The position numbers and the translations under genes were made by a program. 64,000 bases of DNA, from positions 1-64,000 of the forward strand of contig CANFNV010000001.1 of the NCBI GenBank assembly GCA_947448525.1. Direction: 5' to 3'. Numbering within the stretch: the stretch's first letter is position 1; each line of letters begins with the position of its first letter. The notes below the pieces were generated by a model. The model was not told the DNA's origin, did not search any database, and saw nothing but the letters and a program-made list of their open reading frames with translations. Of the stretch, positions 26,392 through 33,736 are shown piece by piece. Origin of the DNA: Flavobacteriaceae bacterium (lineage in GTDB: Bacteria > Bacteroidota > Bacteroidia > Flavobacteriales > Flavobacteriaceae).

Positions 26392-27684
26392 TTATGATTT
26401 CAGCCATAAATTCCTATACTTTTTATCTTTATCATAATCAGCTGCTTGTTTATCGATATTAAAATAACGATTACCTCTTGGGTCATTGCCTACTCCAGCT
26501 AAATAAGCCCAATTCCCCCAATTGCTAGAAACATCATAATCAATAAGTTGTTGTTCAAAATAAGCCGCGCCAAAACGCCAATCGAGTCTCAAATCATTAC
26601 ACAAATAACTCGCGACATTTTGCCTACCGCGATTACTCATAAATCCTGTAAGCTTCAATTCGACCATATTGGCATCTACAAAATTTACTCCAGTCTCACC
26701 ATTTATCCATTTTTGAAGTTCCTGGTTGTTAAGTTTATTAATTGGAATTTCTTTATCTTGAATTCCAGCTTGTTGAAAGAATTTAATATTGTGTTTTTTC
26801 ATCATAAATCTAAAATAATCACGCCATAATAATTCAAAGATCAACCAATAGGTCGATTTATTAGCTCCAAATTGCAATTCATATTTTTTTAGTTCGTCAT
26901 AAATAAATCTTGGCGAAATGCAACCTAAAGCCAACCAAGTCGAAAATTTAGAAGAATAATCGGCACCAACCAAGCCGTTTCGAGTTTCTTTAAAATTTGA
27001 AATGCATTTGAATTCAAAAAAATAATAATTCAATCGTTTTATTGCATGTGTTTCGCCACCTTTAAAAAGTAAAGCAGTTCTAGAATCTATAGGTTTATAT
27101 TCTAAATCTAATTCTTCCAATGTTGGCAATTTTATTACTGGAATTTCGGGTGATTTAATCTGATTTGGTATATCAAATGCCGGTCTAATTAACGCGTCTT
27201 TCTCTGTTTTCTTTCTAAAATTGGAAAATACATCGGGAATATCTTTTATAGAAAAAGGCAAATCCTGGGCATGATATAACGTGCTCGTGCTGTATGTTTT
27301 GAGTTCACATTTTAACTTAAATAATACTTCTCGAAGTTTTGTCTCGGTAAATATTTCTTCATAAGAAACTTCTTTTTTAGAAAAAACTTTAGTTGCCTTG
27401 TACAGTTGAACAATATTTGGAATTTCAATTTCAGGTTTTCCCTTTAAAATCAACAATCCAGAACCTAATTCGCGCAAATTTTTATCCAAATCGATTAATG
27501 ATTCTAATAAAAATTGCGCTCTAAAACTTCCTGTTTTTTTAAATCCAAATTCAGTGGTAATAAATTGAGCTTCATCAAAACAATAGACCGGAATGATTTG
27601 ATCACTTTGTGCAATAGCTTTGATTATTGTTTCGTTATCATTTAATCGCAAATCGGTTTTAAACCAAACAATTGTAGTTCTCAT
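26392..27684 (-). CDS. DASH-type cryptochrome / single-strand photolyase (CRY-DASH)
   Basis: The 430-residue flavoprotein starts with the photolyase alpha/beta domain (TIVWFKTDLRLNDNE). Its C-terminal FAD domain shows CRY-DASH hallmarks: GADYSSKFSTWLALGCISPR, LLWRDYFRFMM, GVNFVDANMVELKLTGFMSN, RGRQNVASYLCNDL, LIDYDVSSNWGNW and GVGNDPRGNRYFN followed by DKQAADYD. Such proteins repair pyrimidine dimers in single-stranded DNA using blue light and may also signal. It is the last gene of the seven-gene operon. Its ATG overlaps the stop codon of the FeS photolyase by four bases, which implies translational coupling. Confidence 0.95.
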   Translation of the reverse strand: MRTTIVWFKTDLRLNDNETIIKAIAQSDQIIPVYCFDEAQFITTEFGFKKTGSFRAQFLLESLIDLDKNLRELGSGLLILKGKPEIEIPNIVQLYKATKVFSKKEVSYEEIFTETKLREVLFKLKCELKTYSTSTLYHAQDLPFSIKDIPDVFSNFRKKTEKDALIRPAFDIPNQIKSPEIPVIKLPTLEELDLEYKPIDSRTALLFKGGETHAIKRLNYYFFEFKCISNFKETRNGLVGADYSSKFSTWLALGCISPRFIYDELKKYELQFGANKSTYWLIFELLWRDYFRFMMKKHNIKFFQQAGIQDKEIPINKLNNQELQKWINGETGVNFVDANMVELKLTGFMSNRGRQNVASYLCNDLRLDWRFGAAYFEQQLIDYDVSSNWGNWAYLAGVGNDPRGNRYFNIDKQAADYDKDKKYRNLWLKS

Positions 27685-29216
27685 ATGTCATTTATATTTT
27701 TCAAATAATAATCTGCTTGTTCTAACAAAGCCGATTTGTCTTCAGGTTTCATCTTTCTCCAAACATTATACATCATACCTATTCTAGGGTTTTTACTTAA
27801 TTGATCTTCATTTCTGTCATAAAAGTTCCAATACAAACTATTAAACGGACAGGATTTATCTCCTGTTTTTAATGATTTTTTATAAAAACAACTTCCACAA
27901 TAATGGCTCATTTTATCAATATATGATGCCGAACTCACATACGGTTTGGTGCCAACAATACCACCATCTGCAAACTGACTCATGCCACGAGTATTAGTAA
28001 TTTCAACCCATTCAAATGCATCAATATAAATTCCTAGATACCACGCGTCAATTTCGTCTGGATGGATTCCTGCCAAAAGAGAAAAATTACACGTAATCAT
28101 TAACCGCTGAATGTGATGCGCATAAGCATGATTTAAGGACTGATTTATAGCATCTTTCATGCAATTCATTTTGGTTTTTCCTGTCCAAAACCAATCAGGC
28201 AATTTTTCTTGATTGTTGAAAAAATTCATATTTGCGTATTCCGGCATTTTATTCCAATAAATGCCACGCATGTATTCGCGCCAACCAATTATCTGACGAA
28301 CAAAACCTTCCAATTGGTTGAATTCTATTTCATTAGGCCGTTTGATCCATTCTTCAATGCACCTTTCAATAACTTCTTGAGGCGAAATCATTTTTACATT
28401 CAATGAAAATGAAATGCGAGAATGATACAATGACCATTCATTAGGCATCATTGCATCTTGATAACTTCCAAATAACGGTAAACATTCTGTAGCAAAAAAG
28501 TCTAATAATTCTATAGATTGCGCTCTATTTATAGGCCAAACAAAATTTTTAGCATCAATAATTCCGATAGTTTCAATATCTGTTTTTAAAATTTCTTCAT
28601 AAATAGTTGAAACATCATTATTAAAAACAAAAGGCGCAATTGCTTTATGATTTTTGGGTAATTTTTTTCTGTTTTCCCCGTCATAATTCCATTGTCCCGT
28701 ATACGGTTTATCGCCGTCCATCATAATATTGTGCTTTTTTCTCATGGCTCGATAAAAACTCTCCATCAAATACATTTTCTTACCTTCAAAGAAATCGCCA
28801 AGTTCGTTTCGAGTGGTATAAAAATGTTCTGAATCAACTGCAGCACTAGAAATTGAAATAGCGTTACAAAGTTTTTTCAAATCCAAATCCACTCGATATT
28901 CATCGGGCAATTGGTATTCAAAATGGGTAAAATTATGCTCTGAAATTAAATTTTTAATATTATTTTGAAAGGATTTTAAGTTATTATTATCATTTAAGTA
29001 AATATATATAACTATATGATTTTTAGAAATTAAAATATCATTAAAATAACGCATTGCGGAAAAAATTCCTGTTACTTTTTGAATATGGTGTTTTACATAA
29101 TCGGTTTCGGAACGAATTTCCATCATAACATAAGTAACCGAATCGTCGACAGTTTTAAACCATGAATGATTGCTATTTAATTGATCTCCTAGAATTAATC
29201 GTAACGTTTTTGACAT
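27681..29216 (-). CDS. Iron-sulfur bacterial cryptochrome/photolyase (FeS-BCP, PhrB-like (6-4) photolyase)
   Basis: The 511-residue protein has the N-terminal TLRLILGDQLNSNHSWF and a helical FAD domain with GWREYMRGIYW, HAYAHHIQRLMITCN and WYLGIYIDAFEWVE. Four cysteines that can bind a 4Fe-4S cluster are present at residues 352, 440, 443 and 456 (NCMKDAI, HYCGSC, KSCPFN). Their spacing is identical to that of Agrobacterium PhrB (350, 438, 441, 454). The family repairs (6-4) photoproducts in blue light and often also binds a ribolumazine antenna. It lies 48 bases after the DUF2256 gene and is coupled to CRY-DASH downstream. Confidence 0.94.
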   Translation of the reverse strand: MSKTLRLILGDQLNSNHSWFKTVDDSVTYVMMEIRSETDYVKHHIQKVTGIFSAMRYFNDILISKNHIVIYIYLNDNNNLKSFQNNIKNLISEHNFTHFEYQLPDEYRVDLDLKKLCNAISISSAAVDSEHFYTTRNELGDFFEGKKMYLMESFYRAMRKKHNIMMDGDKPYTGQWNYDGENRKKLPKNHKAIAPFVFNNDVSTIYEEILKTDIETIGIIDAKNFVWPINRAQSIELLDFFATECLPLFGSYQDAMMPNEWSLYHSRISFSLNVKMISPQEVIERCIEEWIKRPNEIEFNQLEGFVRQIIGWREYMRGIYWNKMPEYANMNFFNNQEKLPDWFWTGKTKMNCMKDAINQSLNHAYAHHIQRLMITCNFSLLAGIHPDEIDAWYLGIYIDAFEWVEITNTRGMSQFADGGIVGTKPYVSSASYIDKMSHYCGSCFYKKSLKTGDKSCPFNSLYWNFYDRNEDQLSKNPRIGMMYNVWRKMKPEDKSALLEQADYYLKNINDI

Positions 29217-29264
29217 ATATATTTGAACTATTAAACCAATAAGTTATATTAATTTATTTACTAT

Positions 29265-29402
29265 TCACTTATTCCCTCTGCATTTATCACTACAATATTT
29301 TACTTCATCCCAAGCTTTTTCCCATTTTTTGCGCCAAGAAAATGGTTTCTGGCAAAGAACACAGATCTTACTGGGAAGGTTTTGTTTTTTTACTCCTCTC
29401 AT
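29265..29402 (-). CDS. DUF2256 zinc-ribbon-like mini-protein
   Basis: An ATG at 29402 opens a 46-codon frame ending at 29265. The 45-residue product has two CxxC-type cysteine pairs ([11 protein letters not shown] and [10 protein letters not shown]) around a Trp/Lys-rich core ([13 protein letters not shown]). This matches DUF2256, a family of tiny proteins repeatedly found beside photolyase genes. Four cysteines suggest a zinc knuckle. The start overlaps the stop of the upstream cryptochrome gene by four bases, so the two are probably translationally coupled. The function is unknown; its conserved placement suggests a role with photolyases or DNA. Confidence 0.9.
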   Translation of the reverse strand: MRGVKKQNLPSKICVLCQKPFSWRKKWEKAWDEVKYCSDKCRGNK

Positions 29403-30877
29403 TTTTTTGATTTATTTGGATTAGTTACGTGCTTTTTTAAAATTCGTTTTCCTTCTTCTTTAACATCATCTTTCTTTCTAAAACTCCACACAATATCACT
29501 AGCTTGTTTTCGGGTTTCATCAATATCTACAATAGGAAACGGATAATCTTTCCCAATTTCACAGTTGTAAAATTGTTGTTCTATAGTATTCAATTTCCAA
29601 GGTTCATGAATTAATTCCACTGGTATTTGATCTAATTCGGGTATCCATTTTTTGATGAAAATCCCCTCTGAATCGTGCTCTTCGGAATTTTTAATTGGAT
29701 TATAAATTCTGATGGTATTAATTCCGGTAGTACCCGATTGCATTTGTATCTGCGGGTAATGAATACCGGGTTCATAATCTAAAAATTGTCGCGCTAAAAA
29801 ATGTAATTCGCGCCAATCTTGCCATAAATTGAACGTAAAAAAGGAAACCACCATAGCTCGCATTCTAAAATTGATGTAACCCGTTGTAGCCAAACATCGC
29901 ATACACGCATCCACAATAGGAACTCCCGTTTTACCTTCTTGCCACGCTTTTATATAGGTTTCATTTTTGGGTTTAATCAAAGAATCATAAGCTCGATTTG
30001 CATTTTCAAATTCCATTCGGCATTCGTCTTCAAATTTTTGTATAAAATGACAATGCCAATGCAGTCTTGAGACAAAATTCAATAGCGCTCTTTTGTTTTT
30101 GGAAGTTTCATAATGCTGATTAGTGTATTGATAAATCATTCGCATACTAATATTTCCGTAAGTTAAATAAGGAGATAATCGGCTGCAACCGGTTCGACTT
30201 AAATTTGGTTTTGAAATGTGCTTGCTGTAATTAACGTGACGTTCTTTTACAAAACTATTTAAATAACGCCAAGCCCAATATTCGCCACCTTGTTGGAAGT
30301 TTTTATTGCGGGTTGTAATTACTTCAGGAAGCGAATTTCCTTTTAATTTTGAATACAAATTTGAGTCTAAATTTTCAAATTGAAACGAATTCAATTCAAT
30401 AATTTTAGGTTCGGAACGCATCACTTGCTCCCATCGTTTATCCCAATTGCTTCTGGATTTTAGTTTTCTAACAACACCGTGCATTTGTGATTGGCTCCAG
30501 CGAATTTTATGAAAATCAAAAAAAGATTGCATTGCAACATCTCTATCAAAAGTGATTTTATTTCCAATTTCTTGATGAGAAAAAACCGATTTTATATCAT
30601 ATATTTTTTGAATTTCTTCAAAAACTGTTGCAACTTCACTATTAAAAAAAAAGATTTCACAGGATATTGTCTTCAATTTAGATTGCATTTCTTGGATGGA
30701 TTCATAAATAAACCTCCAATGACGCACATCGGAATCATCATAACTCATTACAGATGGCTCAAAAAAATACACTAATAAAACGGAAACACCCTCTTGTTGC
30801 GCCAAATAAAGTGGTTCGTGATCTGTAAAACGTAAATCACGTTTGAACCAAACAATATTTATAGATTTTTTATTCAA
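29399..30877 (-). CDS. Cryptochrome/photolyase family flavoprotein (third member of the cluster)
   Basis: The 492-residue protein has the photolyase N-terminal domain ([18 protein letters not shown]) and FAD domain ([85 protein letters not shown]). The segment that in class I dimer photolyases reads W-M-H-N-R is here GYINFRMR, so it is not a standard E. coli-type CPD photolyase. It could be a photoreceptor or a photolyase of a less studied clade. It is preceded by the flavin reductase gene with two bases between them and overlaps the DUF2256 gene. Confidence 0.9.
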   Translation of the reverse strand: MNKKSINIVWFKRDLRFTDHEPLYLAQQEGVSVLLVYFFEPSVMSYDDSDVRHWRFIYESIQEMQSKLKTISCEIFFFNSEVATVFEEIQKIYDIKSVFSHQEIGNKITFDRDVAMQSFFDFHKIRWSQSQMHGVVRKLKSRSNWDKRWEQVMRSEPKIIELNSFQFENLDSNLYSKLKGNSLPEVITTRNKNFQQGGEYWAWRYLNSFVKERHVNYSKHISKPNLSRTGCSRLSPYLTYGNISMRMIYQYTNQHYETSKNKRALLNFVSRLHWHCHFIQKFEDECRMEFENANRAYDSLIKPKNETYIKAWQEGKTGVPIVDACMRCLATTGYINFRMRAMVVSFFTFNLWQDWRELHFLARQFLDYEPGIHYPQIQMQSGTTGINTIRIYNPIKNSEEHDSEGIFIKKWIPELDQIPVELIHEPWKLNTIEQQFYNCEIGKDYPFPIVDIDETRKQASDIVWSFRKKDDVKEEGKRILKKHVTNPNKSKK

Positions 30878-30879
30878 TT

Positions 30880-31521
30880 TTAAAGTAACGAAGTAATTTC
30901 TTTATCGGGTTTTGCGTAGCTTAATCGGTCTAATTGTATCGTTTTATGATAACTATCTAAACCTGAACAAGTGATGGTATTGGCTTTTTCTAAATCGATA
31001 AATCCATCATCGTGCAAACAATTTTCAGGTATATATATTTGAATAATTTCTCCAATAACTAGTATTGTGTTATTGATTAAAATATCCATTTTGTCTTTAA
31101 ATTCAACACCTAACTGAACATTACATGATGAAACAAAAGGTGCAATAAAATCATCTTTATATTCTGATTTCAAATTAGTTACTTCAAATTCAGAAACTGA
31201 AGAGTTATATCGAGCAGAAGTTTGATGGGCTTGTTTATAAATAGATTCATTGATATGATTTATTGTATAAAACCCTGTTTGAAGTATATTGTGAAGCGTA
31301 TCTCGTTCAGGTGGACTTGGACGAAATACCATTCCTATCAATGGGGGATTAGCTCCAATATGAAAAAAAGAACTGAATATTGCAAGATTTTCATTTCCGT
31401 TTTTATCAGCGGTTCCCACCAAGGCAACGCTTTTAAATCCGCCTAAACTATTAATTAAGTGAACTCGTTTTTGTTTTTCTAATTGCTCGATCTGAATTTT
31501 AGTAATATGTATTTTAGACAT
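30880..31521 (-). CDS. Flavin reductase family protein (FMN-binding split barrel)
   Basis: The protein is about 213 residues from ATG 31521 ([17 protein letters not shown]); an earlier TTG at 31527 adds two codons. The flavin-binding split-barrel core is visible in [57 protein letters not shown] and [12 protein letters not shown]. Such enzymes bind FMN and reduce free flavin or act in two-component systems. Its position inside the photolyase operon suggests that it supplies or recycles reduced flavin needed for photolyase FAD, but this is inference. Spacing to its neighbours is 2 and 12 bases. Confidence 0.85.
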   Translation of the reverse strand: MSKIHITKIQIEQLEKQKRVHLINSLGGFKSVALVGTADKNGNENLAIFSSFFHIGANPPLIGMVFRPSPPERDTLHNILQTGFYTINHINESIYKQAHQTSARYNSSVSEFEVTNLKSEYKDDFIAPFVSSCNVQLGVEFKDKMDILINNTILVIGEIIQIYIPENCLHDDGFIDLEKANTITCSGLDSYHKTIQLDRLSYAKPDKEITSLL

Positions 31522-31533
31522 TATCAATCGAAA

Positions 31534-31932
31534 TTATAATAAATGAATCCACTTTTTTTCACTGTTTAATTTGAACGTTCCAATGTGCTCTTTGTTCCAT
31601 TCGTTGGGCGCAATTAATGAAAGGGAATTAGTTCCATCTTCGTTTGTATACAAATGATAGATTTCACCAATTACGGGTTCAAATGAGAATTTAGAATTAT
31701 AAACCAATTCGTTCCATTCAAATTCTTTTATCAAATTTTCATATTGAATTTTAAGCTCATTAAACTTATTTTCAAACTCTTTATTGACATTCGTAATTCC
31801 CCTACTTTTCCATGAAATTACATCATCAACTCTAATTACAGGCGCGCCAACACTAGTTGAATAGGACAATGAACTGGCGTTATACCCATCTTTCTCAGTA
31901 AAAACAACGTTATCTGGTTTTTTACTTTCCAT
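31534..31932 (-). CDS. DUF2452 protein
   Basis: The 132-residue protein begins MESKKPDNVVFTEKDGYNAS and contains TSVGAPVIRVDDVISWKSRG, a coiled segment (NEFENKFNELKIQYENLI-like helix) and the C-terminal beta region FSFEPVIGEIYHLYTNEDGT and LSLIAPNEWNKEHIGTFKL. I recognise this as DUF2452, a family of unknown function that commonly accompanies photolyase genes in Bacteroidetes and marine bacteria. It has no signal peptide or membrane helix, so it is cytosolic. Two bases separate it from the TIGR03643 gene. Confidence 0.85.
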   Translation of the reverse strand: MESKKPDNVVFTEKDGYNASSLSYSTSVGAPVIRVDDVISWKSRGITNVNKEFENKFNELKIQYENLIKEFEWNELVYNSKFSFEPVIGEIYHLYTNEDGTNSLSLIAPNEWNKEHIGTFKLNSEKKWIHLL

Positions 31933-31934
31933 TT

Positions 31935-32261
31935 TTAGCGTTTAGAAATTTTATTATTCGAAATGGAACGTTGTAAATTGCATTTGAATCGATCAATTCC
32001 TTCCACTCGTTTAGAAACATGTTTTGTTTTGCAACTTTCAACCCGTTCGCGCCACAATTTGTAACTGCTAAATTTCAATTCTTTTTTCATTAAAGCTTTT
32101 ACTTCAGCTTCGCTTAATCCAAATTGAAATTTTATGGCATCAAATGGAGTTCGGTCTTCCCAAGCCATCTCAATGATTCTATCAATATGAATATCGGATA
32201 GTTTTTCTTTTTCTACGGGTGCAATAATGGATTTCAAAATATATTGTTTAATATTTATCAT
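31935..32261 (-). CDS. TIGR03643 family protein (first gene of the photolyase operon)
   Basis: The 108-residue protein carries the family core IDRIIEMAWEDRTPFDAIKF, then QFGLSEAEVKALMKKELK, and SSYKLWRERVESCKTKH. The helix-turn-helix-like EAEVKALMKKELKFSSYKLW region is reminiscent of small DNA-binding proteins, but the family has no established role. It is basic at the C-terminus. The N-terminus is about 20 residues longer than the family core I remember. It is the first gene of the unit, 123 bases from aroB on the opposite strand, with a possible -7 element at 32273-32280. Confidence 0.83.
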   Translation of the reverse strand: MINIKQYILKSIIAPVEKEKLSDIHIDRIIEMAWEDRTPFDAIKFQFGLSEAEVKALMKKELKFSSYKLWRERVESCKTKHVSKRVEGIDRFKCNLQRSISNNKISKR

Positions 32262-32272
32262 AATTAATTAAA

Positions 32273-32280
32273 CAAAAGTA
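32273..32280 (-). promoter_or_regulatory. Possible promoter -7 element of the photolyase operon
   Basis: The minus strand reads TACTTTTG, matching TAnnTTTG. It lies only 12 bases before the annotated ATG at 32261, so the transcript would have a very short leader. No TTG is found at the expected spacing, which would fit an activator-dependent, for example light-controlled, promoter, but that is speculative. Confidence 0.4.
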
Positions 32281-32358
32281 ACGATTTTTAATCATTAATT
32301 CCGATTTAAAATAAAAAAATAAGTTAAATTGGAGTAAAATGAGATGAAATAATATCCT

Positions 32359-32366
32359 TATTTTTG
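32359..32366 (+). promoter_or_regulatory. Promoter -7 element for aroB
   Basis: TATTTTTG matches TAnnTTTG, 19 bases before the ATG at 32385. It overlaps the upstream TTG at 32364, which is therefore unlikely to be the start codon. The nearest TTG upstream is at 32329-32331, slightly too far. Confidence 0.5.
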
Positions 32367-32384
32367 CAGAATATAACAAACAAT

Positions 32385-33446
32385 ATGCAATCAATTGAAG
32401 CAAACGGATATTCTATATATTTTAATAAAAAAGGATATGAAGCAATCAACCAAATACTAATTGATAATAAATACTCCACTATTTTTATTTTAGTAGACGA
32501 ACATACCAACGACTTTTGCTTGCCTAAATTTCTTTCAAATTTAGCTACTGAAATTGCCATTGAAATTATAGAAATTGAATCTGGTGAAGATGTTAAAAAC
32601 ATTACAACTTGCGTCGAAATATGGTCAATTTTATCGGAACTTGGTGCTGATAGAAAAAGTGTAATAATCAATCTGGGCGGGGGCGTAATTACTGATATTG
32701 GCGGATTTGTAGCTTCTACGTTTAAAAGAGGGATTGATTTTATTAATATTCCAACTACTTTATTAGGAATGGTTGATGCGTCAATTGGCGGTAAAAATGG
32801 TGTTGATTTAGGGAATTTAAAAAATCAAATCGGAATTATTAATGTACCGAAATTATTACTAATAGACCCTTCCTTTTTAGAAACATTATCGCAAAAAGAA
32901 ATGCGTTCTGGTTTGGCAGAAATGCTAAAACACGGTTTGATTTACGACAAAAAATATTGGAAACAATTTTTAGTTTTATCGAATATTGATTTTGCCGATT
33001 TTGATGCATTAATTTATCGTTCAATAGCAATTAAAAATGAAATAGTAAAACAAGATCCAACCGAAAACGGAATTAGAAAAGCATTAAATTTTGGCCACAC
33101 TTTGGGTCATGCCATAGAAAGTCATTTTTTAAAATCTGCAACCCCTTTACTTCATGGTGAAGCCATTGCTATTGGAATGATTTTAGAAAGTTATATTTCT
33201 AAAGAAAAAGGATTGTTATCGATTGATGAATTTCATCAAATAAAATATACTTTAACTGATATTTTTGAAAAACATAATTTTACAAAAAACGACATAGAAT
33301 TGATTCAAGATTTACTCATTCACGATAAAAAAAATGAGTATGGAAAAGTGCAATTTGCATTGATTAATGGTATAGGAAAAATAATTATCAATCAATCAGT
33401 TGAAAATCAATTAATTATAAAAAGTTTTGAGGAATATAAATCTTAA
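32385..33446 (+). CDS. aroB: 3-dehydroquinate synthase
   Basis: The 353-residue enzyme (from ATG 32385, MQSIEANGYSIYFNK) catalyses the second step of the shikimate pathway, converting DAHP to 3-dehydroquinate with NAD and a divalent metal. Motifs include NLGGGVITDIGGFVASTFKR, INIPTTLLGMVDASIGGKNG, the glutamate of SGLAEMLKHGLIYD, and the metal-binding histidines in LNFGHTLGHAIESH and LLHGEAIAIGM. It is isolated from other aromatic-pathway genes, lying between the photolyase operon (divergent) and the polyamine locus. Confidence 0.96.
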   Translation: MQSIEANGYSIYFNKKGYEAINQILIDNKYSTIFILVDEHTNDFCLPKFLSNLATEIAIEIIEIESGEDVKNITTCVEIWSILSELGADRKSVIINLGGGVITDIGGFVASTFKRGIDFINIPTTLLGMVDASIGGKNGVDLGNLKNQIGIINVPKLLLIDPSFLETLSQKEMRSGLAEMLKHGLIYDKKYWKQFLVLSNIDFADFDALIYRSIAIKNEIVKQDPTENGIRKALNFGHTLGHAIESHFLKSATPLLHGEAIAIGMILESYISKEKGLLSIDEFHQIKYTLTDIFEKHNFTKNDIELIQDLLIHDKKNEYGKVQFALINGIGKIIINQSVENQLIIKSFEEYKS

Positions 33447-33466
33447 TATTTTTTTTATAATTAATT

Positions 33467-33498
33467 TTGCAATTCGCTTATTTTATTTTTTACATTTG
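33467..33498 (+). promoter_or_regulatory. Promoter of the speA leader transcript
   Basis: TTG at 33467-33469 and TACATTTG at 33491-33498 are separated by 21 bases, matching the Bacteroidetes consensus. Transcription from here would give a leader of about 230 bases before the speA ATG at 33737. Confidence 0.65.
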
Positions 33499-33503
33499 CG
33501 GGG

Positions 33504-33683
33504 ATGATTAATAACAATAACACTAATACGAATAGCACTTTCACACTAAAAACCAATACTGGTTTTCAAGTTTTGTGTGTTGTTTTTTTGACATCAATTA
33601 GAACTATTTTAGGGCTTTTTTTAGAGATTATTAAATCGGAAACTGAAAAATTACCCATTGTGTATGCAAATATTAGAGTTTGA
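33504..33683 (+). CDS. Possible 59-residue leader ORF upstream of speA
   Basis: An ATG at 33504, five bases after the -7 element, opens a 60-codon frame ending TGA at 33683, 53 bases before speA. The first residues are strikingly rich in Asn and Thr (MINNNNTNTNSTFTLKTNTG), as in amino-acid attenuator leader peptides. The rest is hydrophobic (CVVFLTSIRTILGLFLEII). The hairpin with T-run at 33542-33589 lies inside the frame. It may be a regulatory peptide rather than a functional protein. Whether it is translated is unknown. Confidence 0.4.
   Translation: MINNNNTNTNSTFTLKTNTGFQVLCVVFLTSIRTILGLFLEIIKSETEKLPIVYANIRV
33542..33589 (+). terminator. Attenuator-like hairpin in the speA leader
   Basis: An outer stem cacac(t)aaaa with ttttgtgtg (positions 33542-33551 and 33571-33579) has one bulged base. 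It is followed directly by a T-rich run ending at 33589. An alternative inner pairing aaaacc with ggtttt (33549-33554 and 33561-33566) uses some of the same bases. Mutually exclusive pairings followed by a T-run fit a transcription attenuator. Confidence 0.5.
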
Positions 33684-33736
33684 ATTAAAGATTAATTTAA
33701 CTTCATTATTAATCCTTTTAAACTTTGCAAATAAAA

